From Fistularia commersonii (Eukaryota; Chordata; Actinopteri; Syngnathiformes; Fistulariidae): a DNA stretch of 64,000 nt. The translations under genes were made by a program, and so were the position numbers. Below the pieces are notes generated by a model that was given only the letters and a program-made list of their open reading frames with translations, was not told where the DNA came from and ran no database searches. The DNA is taken from positions 14,262,001-14,326,000 of the forward strand of contig JBBMNZ010000009.1 in NCBI GenBank assembly GCA_037954325.1, in the 5' to 3' direction. This document shows, one piece after another, positions 41,925 through 52,746 of the stretch (its first letter is position 1; each line of letters starts with the position of its first letter).

Positions 41925-42112
41925 ACGATGGTGAACCGAACATTCCTGGTTCGATTCCAGGCTCCTAGTCTGTCAAAGTGTTGTCGAGCAAGGCACTGAA
42001 CCTGTAACTGCTCACCTGGCGCTGGTGGACAGCAGCCTACTACTCATGGTTCATCCATGATGGGTTGAGTGCAGGGAACGAATTTCCCCGAAAAGATTAA
42101 TAATGGATAAAT
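41925..42112 (+). repeat. tRNA-derived SINE-like element
   Basis: A perfect pol III B box GGTTCGATTCC lies at 41948-41958. It is followed by GTCGAGCAAGGCACTGAACC, AACTGCTCACCTGGCGCTG, GGGTTGAGTGCAGGGAACG and AATTTCCCC, the standard order of a fish tRNA-derived SINE, ending in an A/T-rich tail. The A box at the left end is degraded. Confidence 0.75.
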
Positions 42113-43978
42113 TATTATTATTCCAGATACATAAATTGTACTTGATAGCCTCTCTTGATAGTCTTGATAGAAAAACAAGGGGAAAAAAAATGAAAAATAG
42201 CAGCATTTGCTGAGTCATCCTCTGTTTTACATTTCGATATTACGTTTTACGTAATTGCTGTGTGATTCTGGGATTTGTAACAGACACCTTATCAATAAAA
42301 ACATTCCCCTCTGAGAGTTTTGCTGATTCGCACAGCTTCCACCTCAATAAATAGATTCTAAGTGGATGTTCTCCAGATTGATATCTCATAACAAAACTGA
42401 GCTCATGAGATTTAGGGTGGCTTTGGCTCGGGCCAAACAGCCAAGCAGCCGGAGTCGTGGGCAGGCACAGTGAACAGCTTAAAAAAAAAGTCAAACTTTG
42501 TCCTTATAAGGAGGGAAAAAAAAAGCTGCCTTTTTATTCCAAGACTAATATTCGTGACATTTTAAGGATAGTGGCTCTCTGCGCTGGTTCCGCGCCTTCT
42601 TCATTGTGCTGTTTCTTTTGGCCCCTTTGGCTTCCCTCGTGTCAATTTTGACCAGAATCGGGCCGACATGTGTGCCTCATTTGCCAAGGACAATGTTTTT
42701 CACACGCCTTCTCCCATTTTGTTTTTTCTCTGAATGTGTTTTCCTTGTTTAGTCTCGCACCTTACATTTACCCGCACCAGACAGATCTTTTGGTTTTCCA
42801 GCCTATCTGGTTGCGTGTGGACATTTTTTTCATGAAAATTGAAACCAGCAGTAGGCATGGCACCGTGGACCCCCACCCCCCCAGCCCCCACACAAACACA
42901 CAACAACATTGACAGGCATGTCATTTACAGCAGTTTTCAGGTTGAGATGGATTGGCCAATTCGCCAACAATTGCAGGCTAAGACAACTTATCCAGCAACA
43001 GCAAATATTAAAAATAAGTTAATTAAATTAATTTCAATGAAGTAAAGCTAGTGAGAGAGAAATAGAGAGGGGGGAAAAGAGAGCGAGACGGAGTGAGAGA
43101 GAGAGAGCAAGCGAGAGAGGGAATGTGATTCATTTGGAAGTTGAAAACATTAATTTATCAGAACAATGGCAAATGCAATCATTCCTCCAAAGAGCCGACC
43201 GCCAAACGGGCATGACAAGAATTCTGAGTATCTGAGGTGCCAAGGCTCAGTCAAATAATAATCCTGGCATAGAGGAAACCACAGTCTTATACTTGGAACC
43301 TCTGCAGTCCAAAAATATACAATAGCATGTCCTAAAAAAAGTGGAGTCAAAGCCTCCAGAAGAAATGTTCAGAAGGGGTCTGGATGGAATTTTACTCTAA
43401 ATATTCAACATTCGGGAATATTAAACCCAGCTAAAAAATGATATTATTACCCCATAGCCATTTGACCAACCCGTCGCTGTGTTAATAACACTGTTATAAC
43501 ACATTACCAACACATATTGGGGTCACAGAACACAACAGACACCTCACTTGTGCTCCCTCTTGTCCGACGTTACCAACTACAGCACAAGGCGTGGCCTGGT
43601 GTGTCAAAGGACTTGCCCCATGTAATGGCTTTCACTGTGAAATCAGGGATTTTATAGGCTTGTCCTGGAGATCAAAATTGATTAAAATCAGAGCAGAACC
43701 TGAGTGGTTCGGGAGTGGGGGCTGGGGTTCAGGGGCAGAGGGGTTGTCACTCGCCGCTTTAATTGCGCACAGAGTTGGAGCCGCTGCCCGACTTGTTGTT
43801 TGCAAAGCACCCATGACTAGTTAAGTATGTGTTTTCATGTGTTCGTGCTCATGCATGTGCAATAATAAGAGTTCCCGGAATCAAAGCAAAACAAGGCGGA
43901 GAGGGAGTTGAACAGTCTGGGGGGGTGGCTGGAGATGCAAAGAAACTTAACTATGTCTTGGAAGGAAAGAGCCCCGAT

Positions 43979-43984
<6 letters not shown>
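42113..43984. other. Intergenic, no gene seen; unique-looking AT-rich DNA
   Basis: No coding content. The part 42530-42720 is free of simple repeats and looks like a possible conserved noncoding element. GA-rich sequence occupies 43048-43125. Confidence 0.6.
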
Positions 43985-44048
<64 letters not shown>

Positions 44049-44060
44049 ACACACAGAACA
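43985..44060. repeat. Imperfect (CA)n microsatellite
   Basis: Two CA runs joined by a short AAACACACC interruption, ending in ACACAGAACACACAGAAC. Confidence 0.93.
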
Positions 44061-44153
44061 CAAGAAAACAACCTATATTATATGTTAAGTTGTCAGACAG
44101 GTAATATTATCCAATGCTGTAAAAATATTCCCTAGATTTTTACTCATATTTTT

Positions 44154-44160
44154 TCACACA

Positions 44161-44204
<44 letters not shown>

Positions 44205-44249
44205 GCACACACACACACACATATTTATATACATATATATTTATATATT

Positions 44250-44322
<73 letters not shown>
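44154..44322. repeat. Compound (CA)n - AT-rich - (GT)n - (AT)n
   Basis: CA units at 44154-44220, an AT-rich centre at 44221-44253, GT units at 44254-44302 and AT units to 44322. The CA and GT arms are complementary on one strand. Confidence 0.93.
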
Positions 44323-44971
44323 GTAGTTCTGGATTGAGCAAGATGAAGTGATGCAGAATATCCCCAGAGATGAGATGAGAGAGTGGTAACTTGTGCGGAC
44401 TTCAATGGGGCATGTTGGTGCAGGCAGGTTCAGGGGATGAAGAAGTGATGGGCAGATTTGGTTATAAAGGATAGAATGAAGAGGGACAGATGGTGGTAGA
44501 TTTTGCAAAAATCATCATTGTGTATAAAAGAGGTGACTTGAAAAAGAGATTAGTGACTGCATGATAGTTGTAGCTGTGTGTAGCTGGACAGCATAGGATG
44601 GTGGTTTGTAGAATGAAGATGAATGAATGCAGATGAAGTTAGACAGGACTCACATCAACCATTATGTTTGAAGGGTCACATTGTAATCTGGAGTGAGAGC
44701 AGAGAAAAGAATGGGGAAAATCTAGAGAGGTGGAGGCATGCACTGGAAAGGAGAGGAATGAAAGTTAGTTGCAGGAGGACAGAGTGTATGTGTGTGAATG
44801 AGAGGAACTCGGGTGGAACAGTGAGGCTCCCAGGGACAGGAGATCAAGAAGTTGGAGGATTTCAGGTACATCGGGTCAACAGTCCAGAGCAATGGAGAGG
44901 TGTGGAAAAGAGGTGAAGACACGGGTTAAAGCAGTTGGAATGGGTAGAGAAAAGCTTCAGGTGTACTATGC

Positions 44972-45033
44972 CAGTGGTCCCTAGCCTTTTAGTACCGCGG
45001 GCCGGTCAGTGCTTGACAATTTTACTGTGGACT

Positions 45034-45074
<41 letters not shown>

Positions 45075-45806
45075 GATTGTTATAACATAATAATTAACAT
45101 GAATCCACTGTGCACTCCTATGCAACTTTAATAATAGCATTAAACATTGCGCCAACAACATAACATGAGTGTAACATATGAAGTCTCTGATAACATCCTC
45201 TCTGCCCATTAAATGAATAATAATGATAATAATAAAAAAAAACTCATGTGAAAAAATAAATAAATGACAAGAACCAGCTATTCCACATTTCTTTCACTAT
45301 CTAAATATACTTAGACACCACTTTTATTATTATATCATTAAACACTGCTCTCTAAGTGGCTAAGCACTTTTGAAGGCTTCATTGCCTCATTGGAGAGCTG
45401 GCGCTGCATATTATGCAGCCTGGGCTTGGTGCGTGGGAATCATCTGTCGCAATAAATCCATATTTCAAATAGGACTCCTGGTATTGTCTGTCAAAAGCTT
45501 TCTTTTCTTGGAAATCGTAGGCTGTTCTCTGTCTTCACTATGCCTTTTCCCCTTTGCAAAAAAACTTTCCAAGGATGTCTGCTTCTTACCCATGTTGCTA
45601 GCTGGGTTAGATTTTCCTGCTCAAGTGACCGAGATCTTACTGAAAGAATCTGGTCATTTTTCAAAATAAAAGCTTTTTCTGAATAAAAGATCGTTCAGAC
45701 TCAGATAATAAATAAAACACAAATAACTAATTATTTCTTGTGCGGCCCGGTAGTAATTGATCCACGGACTGGTACCGGTCCATGGCCCGGGGGTTGGGAA
45801 CCACTG
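44972..45806. mobile_element. Non-autonomous hAT-type DNA transposon (835 bp) with 8-bp TSD
   Basis: The element begins CAGTGGTCCCTAGCC and ends GGGTTGGGAACCACTG, giving imperfect terminal inverted repeats of CAGTGGTYCC type. The flanks are identical 8-mers, TACTATGC, at 44964-44971 and 45807-45814. An 8-bp duplication with CAGTGGT ends fits the hAT superfamily. Subterminal GTACCGCGGGCCGGT and GACTGGTACCGGTCCATGGC are also near inverted copies. The inner part has a 38-base G run and a 100-residue open frame (45370-45669) with no transposase motif that I recognise. Confidence 0.88.
45034..45071. repeat. Poly-G tract (38 G)
   Basis: An uninterrupted G run within the hAT element, close to its left end. 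Exact length may be affected by sequencing. Confidence 0.88.
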
Positions 45807-46259
45807 TACTATGCGATACAATACATCAGCCAGAATGAAGAGATGGTGAGACCAGCAATGCTGTATGGTCTAGAAATTAAAGTTAAAATGACCAAAAGAC
45901 AGGAGGCAGAGCTAGATGTTGCAGAGATGGAGAGGCGAAGGTTCTCTTTGCGGGTGACCAGGATGGATAGGATCAGGAATGAGTCTATCAGAGGAACAGC
46001 ACATGTAAGATGTTTTGGAGAGAAGGTCAGAGAAGCCAAACTAAGAGGGTTTGGTAATGTACAGAGGAGGGATGGTGAATATAGTAGTAGACAGATGCTG
46101 GAATTGAGCTACTCGGCAGGAGGTCTCGAGGAAGACCAAAGAGAAGATGGGGACATGAGAGAGGACATGAAGTTAGTTGGTGTGAGAGAGGAGGATACAG
46201 AGAATAGGGTTAGATGGAAAAGGTTGATTTGCTGTGGCAACCCCTGAAGGGAAAAGCCA

Positions 46260-46334
46260 AAAGAAGAAGAAGAAGAAGAAGAAGAAGAAGAAGAAGAAGA
46301 AGAAGAAGAAGAAGAAGAAGAAGAAGAAGAAGAA
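46260..46334. repeat. (GAA)n trinucleotide repeat, LINE 3' tail
   Basis: About 25 AGA/GAA units, all-purine on the plus strand, directly following the LINE 3' end. This family normally ends in a short GAA repeat, so this is its expanded tail. Confidence 0.92.
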
Positions 46335-46609
46335 AAAGAAGGAGTGTATATGGGGTACAATGGGTCAAAATGATTGTCAGGAATGGATATCCCTGCTGAT
46401 GGTGCAGTGTTGTGGGTCAAAACCAAACTTGCGCCTGAGAAACAGCTACAACTCTTTGCACCTCACCGCCCAGTCAGATCTCTACACTCCCAGGATGCAG
46501 GGCCGCAAGTGATAACTTGGGCTCTCTCATTTGGCAGATTCCCAGGGGGGTGTGGCTTGACCCAGTGCAGCAGTCCAGCCAGGCACCCACCATTAGTTGT
46601 TTTATGGAT

Positions 46610-46905
46610 ATTAATGCAGTGGTTGTATCATTTAAGATAAAACAATGTTGTTGTTTCTATCATACTATCTTTCTGTCCTTCTCTCTCATGCACTCTCTTT
46701 CTACCCCAATCGGTTAAGACAGAAGGGCACCCATATTGAGCTCAAATCTGTCCAAGGTTACTGTCGCCAAGTGCTTGCACATAGGGAAAATGTTGGGTAT
46801 CTGTAAATCATTTCAAAGAGTTGTTGCCCAGACCTGCTAAACCTGGAAAGTAAACTCTGTTGTGATTTGTGGCGATGTAAATAAAATCTGACTGACTGAC
46901 TAATC
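46610..46905 (+). repeat. Dispersed repeat, copy 2 (tail AAATAAAATCTG)
   Basis: A second, diverged copy of the repeat at 35330-35622, here ending AAATAAAATCTGACTGACTGAC. It retains GTTACTGTCGCCAAGTGCTT, which is characteristic of the fish family. Confidence 0.65.
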
Positions 46906-47174
46906 CTCAATTTAAGGCTCTGTGTGTGCCCGTTAAAGTGTGCATGTGTACTCACTTACAGAAGGGACGAGTGTGCACCTTAGTCTGTATAAGGTTCCTC
47001 GAGATGAACAAGAGAAGTTCGGATTAATTTCGTAGATTGAGTGTTTGTAAAACAGCTTCCCATGAATGAAGTGGATGTTGGACTTGGGAACGTTTGTTGC
47101 ATCACTGCAGATGGAACCAAATGAGGAAAAAGGTTCTACTAGTAGGTGTAAACAATAATGAGCGAGTGTTTAGT

Positions 47175-47175
47175 T

Positions 47176-47222
<47 letters not shown>
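47175..47222. repeat. (AT)n microsatellite
   Basis: AT dinucleotides with one ACAT interruption near the left end. Confidence 0.93.
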
Positions 47223-47226
<4 letters not shown>

Positions 47227-48196
47227 AGCTGCCATGTCTCTCCGTTGTAGCCTTAAAAAAAATATGATCCCGTGGGTGTAAGTAGTGAGTGAGAGGCGTT
47301 GTAAGTGTTGCGTAAAGGGCAAAAAAAAAAAAAAGAAAACAAAAAACAGAAAGACAATTCCTTTTTAATTTCTCAAATGCTTCCTTAAACACAATGTCTC
47401 TGGCTTCAAAGCAAGTAACGGCGAATGACAGGGAGGGCCCAGTTCAATTCAAGGTGTCTCAAGCTTTTTTTTTGAAAATGTGGGGTAATAAGTGTGTTTC
47501 AGCGCATGTATGTGTGTATGAGTGTTTGTGTGTTTGTGCGTGTCTTTGTGTCAAGGTAGGAGTGTGTGAGTCATGCTGCATACAGCTGTGCTCCAGATGA
47601 AGGAGGCCACCTGCTCAAATCCTTCCCTTCATTTTCTCCCTGCCGCCATCATTTACACATTTCTCTAAGACGTACAAACAACATCCAATTAGGTCAACCT
47701 TGACTCGATCCACGCATGTACGCGTGCATGACACAATCTCCTGCTGAGAAATCTGACGTATCAATGCTGTTTGAGCCCTGCTGCCAGAAATCCAGTGAAA
47801 CTTTACGCAAGCCTTCTGATGTTAATCTGTGCCCTATTCTGTCACTGGACCTGAGGGCTAGCCCTGATGCTAACCCAGACTGAAATCCCAGACATAGAAT
47901 AATAACACCCCTCCCCCAGCGCACCTTAAAAGCATGTGATCCAGCTCATTTTATTTCAAATTTGCTGAATACCAGGATCCCACTTAGCAGATGCCATTTA
48001 CAGACATGATAGCTTTGAGCTTCAAAAAAAAAAAATGCCGTCTGAGATTAAATCTTCATGCGTTATCATGATCATTATACATTCCACCAAATTAAAGCTG
48101 AATGGATTCCGTGGTCGGGAACAGCCGAACAGTTGCGGCTCCTGTGTTTGTGTCTCGCTCAGTCATGGTGGTCGTTTGTCAGACCACACTAGGTGA

Positions 48197-48215
48197 GTTT
48201 CCCTGTGTGTGCATG

Positions 48216-48293
<78 letters not shown>

Positions 48294-48307
48294 TGTGTGT
48301 GTGTGAT
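48197..48307. repeat. Long (GT)n microsatellite
   Basis: More than 45 GT units with GCGT and TTGT interruptions at the ends. Confidence 0.94.
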
Positions 48308-49974
48308 TATGTGTGTGTTGTGGGACATAAAAAAAAACAATGGTGTGCGAACAGCGAAGGCTCTCGTTGCTCACGTGTGTTTGGCAGAGTTCAGAGAGAC
48401 CGTCCGTATCGAATCTGGAGATCAATAATTGGCATCGCTCTGCCTAATTTCACCCCACCAACCAATCAGCCCGAGCCCTGTCTCTACACTGATTGGCTGT
48501 AGAGATGTGATCTGTATTCCTGCAGCTAATGTTAATCACCCGGTGTGCTGCTTCACTTGTGTTTCATCATAGAGCTTGAGTGACTAGATCGGGGCTTTAC
48601 TCTCAGATCAAGTATTTGCCCTGCCTTTCTGGACACAGGCATGTTGAATATCTGCACACCCACTTCCCGCCATCAAATCATCCAATCTCATAAACTTATG
48701 TGGGACAATGTGTAGGTCTACTTTATCTCTCTGTCCTGTTGGTGCTTTCGCCAAGCTCTTATGTCACAACGGTATCTGAAAAGAAAGAATAGCTTCAAAG
48801 TACAATGAGTATCCACCATTTGGATTTCAGTTTTATGGTTTTAAACTACAGCGTTGCATGAAATATAATTTATCCCTCCTGAACGCAAGTCTCAGGATTC
48901 CGGTTAGTGATTAGGAGGCAGCCATTAGCAGCCACTGTCTTGTCCCACTGCTGCAATGGTCTCTGAAAGAAAAGAAAAAAAAGAGAAATATCAAAACGTT
49001 GCATCTATAAATAGTATTTCTGTGTTTATCCCTGTTCCCCATTTCAGCCTCCGTACATTCCAGCCAAATGAGACCTCCCATCAGAGTGAGTCAGTAATCA
49101 GCCCGCTTGCTGCTGCTGTTCTGTAATAATATTCTAATAAGCAGTGACTGCTGCTTTGATGAAGGCCTGCTACTCCTACTGCTGATCCACTGAACTTACT
49201 CCTACTTAGGTAATTAAATGTAGCAGAAAAAAAGGAAATGGACCACCAGCTCTCCCTGTTTCTGCTTTCCTTCAGTGCCTCTCTGTCTCGACATGTGCTT
49301 TCATACAACCCGTCTACGTGTTTTTACGCCTCATTCGTCTACAGCTTTGTTCCCTCTCATCTTCATAATTTATTATTTGCGATTTGCGAGGGTTTGAGGT
49401 TCTTCGGATCAAGCCCGTTCCAAAATTTGTAATGGTTTGGCTAAGACAAAGCTGCCCGGCGCAAGCCGTACATTAAGAATAAAATAATAACTTGGTTTTT
49501 GTGCTGCAGATTCAACTGTTTCAAATATCTGCATGGGGTATTTGATGACAACAGTACCAGGGCACTCACCAATGCCCTTTTCATTTTCTTTTCACCAATA
49601 TTATAAAACAAAGCAACATTAGATTTTTAAAAATAGAGATGCAAATATTTAAATGAAAATACAGGATAGTTTAATCCTTTTTTTAATTATCAGAAGGAGG
49701 TGAGAGGAGATGGTCAAGCAACCGCCCATCAAATTCAGTGTTTTATTCAGTTATGGTACCAGGCAGGGGTCTAATAATATGACTTCCCACATTTATTTGA
49801 AGAAATATCTATTTTCTTGGACCGATGGCTGTCACAACCATGTCAAGTGCCAAAAGAGGAAAATATTTTTATTTCAGTTTGTTGTCCAATTATTTTATCT
49901 ATTATTTTATTGTTATTATTATTATAATCTTTAAATTATCTATAAAAAACAAAGATACAGGTTTTTATATGTCT

Positions 49975-50755
49975 ATGGAGACTCTCAGTCTTCCAGGTCG
50001 AAATCTTCTTGTTGTGGAAACTGGACTTGAATTTCTTCACCTGAAGACATTTCACCCCTCATCCAAGAGGCTTCTTCAATTCTAACTACTGTCGGGAGTT
50101 TCCAAATATTATGGGTCTAGGTTGCAATGATGTCTACATCGGAGAGACCAAACAAACAGTGCACAAATGGATGGCCCAACACAGGAGAGCCACCGCTTTA
50201 GGACAGGACTCCATGGTCCACCTGCACCTGAAGGACAAGGGCCATTCTTTTGAAAACAGTAATGTTTGTATTCTGGCCAAAAAAGACAGACGGTCGAAAG
50301 AGGAGTCAAAGAAGCCATCTTTGTCAAAACAGACAAAACATCTGTGAACAGAGGAGGGGCCCTCAAACACAACCTTTCACAAATGTATAACACCGTTTTG
50401 GGAACAAGACCAAGACGGAATTACAAACACGATCCAGGGTCATCTGCACCCTCCAAACAACCAGGAAAGATTCAGCACCTTAATCAGTACCTGGGGACTT
50501 CAGTTCATGTGATCCAACAGGCTTCACTCGTTTTTTTGCCTTTACTTTTTTACATTCCAATTGTGAAAAAGTTGCTCCTTTGTCCCCAGCGAACAACCCC
50601 TCCATTAGCATAACAACCCCCTGAGACCTAGTTTCTGCCAATCAACTATTACTTTTAGAAACTCGGTGTAGGTCATCAGAACTAAAGAAGCATCTTGGAT
50701 GAGGGGTGAAACATCTTCAAGTGAAGAAATTCAAGTCCAGTTGCCACAGATTTTG
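49975..50755 (+). mobile_element. Penelope-like element fragment: GIY-YIG endonuclease between inverted termini
   Basis: The frame at 50111-50347 reads GLGCNDVYIGETKQTVHKW, then QHRRATALGQDSMVHLHLK and DKGHSFENSNVCIL. The VYIGET start and following basic helix fit the GIY-YIG nuclease found at the C-terminus of Penelope-like retroelements. A frameshift near 50285-50300 moves the product to the frame with ERGVKEAIFVKTDK, SVNRGGALKHNLSQMYNTV, which ends around 50460. Imperfect inverted repeats of 64 bp (50020-50083 and 50678-50741, 58 matches) flank it. No reverse transcriptase lies upstream, so the copy is 5'-truncated and dead. Assignment to Penelope rather than another GIY-YIG element is from memory. 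Confidence 0.7.
50020..50741. repeat. 64-bp inverted terminal repeats of the GIY-YIG element
   Basis: Left arm 50020-50083 and right arm 50678-50741 pair with six mismatches and no gap. The right arm holds GGATGAGGGGTGAAAC. Confidence 0.85.
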
Positions 50756-51769
50756 ACATGAAACATATTTATCTTTTTTTTTTCATTTCCTGTATGGATC
50801 ATGAATTTAAAAGCCTCTTGGTTCTTTTTCTTTCTTTCTTTTTTTAAAATCAGGTATTTTGATACATTGCCAGAACATATGCCTGACCTTTGACCCCTCA
50901 TCCTGATTGAGTTTGTCACTATACATGTCTGTTAAGGAAGCTTTCTGGCCATGACCATTAAAAAAAATGCTAAGAGAGATTTACTTCTTAGTGAAAAGTA
51001 AAGGGAAATAAAGCTTTAATCGCTCTATGTCATCCATCCTTTTGATGTGACTGGTGGTTTTATTGTGGAGTGAAAAGGGAACATCAGCTCAAATTAAATG
51101 AGGATTTTTTACAAACTGTCGTAATGGCTTCACCGTTCAGGAAGATTTTGTCTTGTTTGGATTACCTTTACCTTCTGCTCCCTTCACTAGTTCACTTGCC
51201 CCTCCTCCCTCCCCCAGCGTCTTGATTGTCATGAGTGGGCCAAACGGGGCCAATTTGTTTCCCGAGTCTAAAATTACCCGGCTGTCTTTTTAAATGTGTA
51301 GCTGCGCTCTGATTTTTTTTTTGCCTTCCCATCAGTGACCATGGTCACGATGCTGAGAATGAAATCAAAAACAGCATTGTTTACGCGTCTCTTTGCGCGG
51401 TGGGGGATCTGGTGGTGGTATGCTGTGATATCAAAGTTGTTTGCGTTAGCTTGTCATCCCCAAGGTCCTGCGTTCAAATTGCAAAAAAAAAGTCCAAAAT
51501 GCAAGACATATTGATTTATATGCGGAGGAAGTCAGGTTTTGGCAGGCAGAGCCAAAACAGTATAGCCAAACCAGTTAAACCAGAAGGATCACATGAATAT
51601 AATTTTTTTTAAATATTTTTTCAAGTTTTGGGTTTATTTCATTGAGGGAGGCCAGCTAACTTCTCTTCCACAGTCATTTATAAGCATTCTTTGTAATAAA
51701 AGGGGCTGTGAAGGGGTCACTGAAACATAAAAGAATGGAAAACAATAAATTCAATGCTCGAAGCTCTTT

Positions 51770-51772
<3 letters not shown>
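50756..51772. other. Intergenic, no gene seen; possible conserved noncoding DNA
   Basis: No coding content. The block 51205-51300 is unique-looking, with CTTGATTGTCATGAGTGG and CCAAACGGGGCCAATTTG. Confidence 0.6.
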
Positions 51773-51832
<60 letters not shown>

Positions 51833-51872
51833 TGTGTTTTTGTGTTTGTGTGTTTGTGTGTGTGCGTGTGTG
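51773..51872. repeat. Long (GT)n microsatellite with TTTGT interruptions
   Basis: About 30 GT units, then GTTTTTGTGTTTGTGTGTTT variants. Confidence 0.94.
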
Positions 51873-52680
51873 ATCGCAAATTCTCACATCATCTCACTCC
51901 TCATGTAACCTGTTCTCGGAATGAAAATGCACTGAAAGAAGTGACGCGTTTTTTTTTTCCCCAAAAGCATGACGGGCATCCAGCTGAATCACAGATATGG
52001 CCCGCCACCGCCATTTGCCAATGAACAAATTGGCTTTTCTTTCACTCCAAAGATGAACCGTCACTGAATTTATTGCCATATTTGTAAATTTCATTGGTTT
52101 TGAAAGGTGACCGTCCTTCAATCGGGCTCATCCATAATGAATTTACCTTAAGATTAATTGAACGGAAAGCTTGGATTTCAGCATTTTGATAGGTTTGTAA
52201 GTTAGGTGTTTACTGAGGAGTTGCCGAGGGACTTTCCCTAAAATCACCAGTTTTTTTCCTCAGCTCACTCGGAGGAGACCCTGAAAGCAGCTGTGGAGAA
52301 AGCCCCGCGTTTCAAGGAGAAAGCCCCCATTCAGTGATGCCTTCAAGGACTGTGGTAAATGTGACAGATAAAAAGGCCAGCAGAACAGGAGGAGAGCTAG
52401 AGTAAGTCCTGCCTGCATCTGGCCCTCGTTCAGCTCCCGTTTTCTGTCAGCCCTCATTCCAGGGGTCTGGGATTAAACAGGATAAAATATAGAACAGATT
52501 CCAGTTTGGTTGTGAGTGTGTGTATGTGGCTTTAAAACCTGCCTCTCTGAGGTCACCTGGCTGTGTCTAGATTATCCGCACGCAAACAAATACAGAAAAA
52601 ATAACAGTCACATTTCCATGACTTTGTGAGAAGTTATGCAAAAATAGGGAGGTGAGCAACAGATTAAACAGATTTTAAAA

Positions 52681-52746
<66 letters not shown>

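Larger units (their letters stand above)
44326..46335 (+). mobile_element. RTE-like LINE (same family as bases 1-1310), internally deleted, with nested hAT
   Basis: The 5' side (44326-44620) holds broken APE endonuclease sequence (QDEVMQNIPRDE; shifted frames match NGHVG and GDEEVMGRFG of the copy at bases 1-1014). Around 44625 it jumps to the late reverse transcriptase: HIVIWSESREKNGENLERW, RRGMKVSCRRTECMCVNE, VNSPEQWRGVE. After a hAT insertion (44972-45806) the frame resumes with MVRPAMLYGLE, FSLRVTRMDRIRNES, GFGNVQRRDGEYSS, MKLVGVREEDTENRVRWKR, and the 3' end GGCAACCCCTGAAGGGAAAAG passing into (GAA)n. The catalytic core between endonuclease and late RT is deleted, so it is dead. Confidence 0.85.
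46906..49970. other. Intergenic, no gene seen
   Basis: Holds an (AT)n run at 47175-47222 and a long GT run at 48197-48307. The rest is unique-looking, with no coding content. Confidence 0.65.

Noticed and set aside
45370..45669. 100-residue frame within the hAT element as a possible transposase
   Set aside because: No BED finger, DDE or hAT dimerisation motif is visible; the element is too short to be autonomous.
46109..46426. Poly-Ser, poly-Lys and poly-Arg open frames
   Set aside because: All come from the (GAA)n tail of the LINE.
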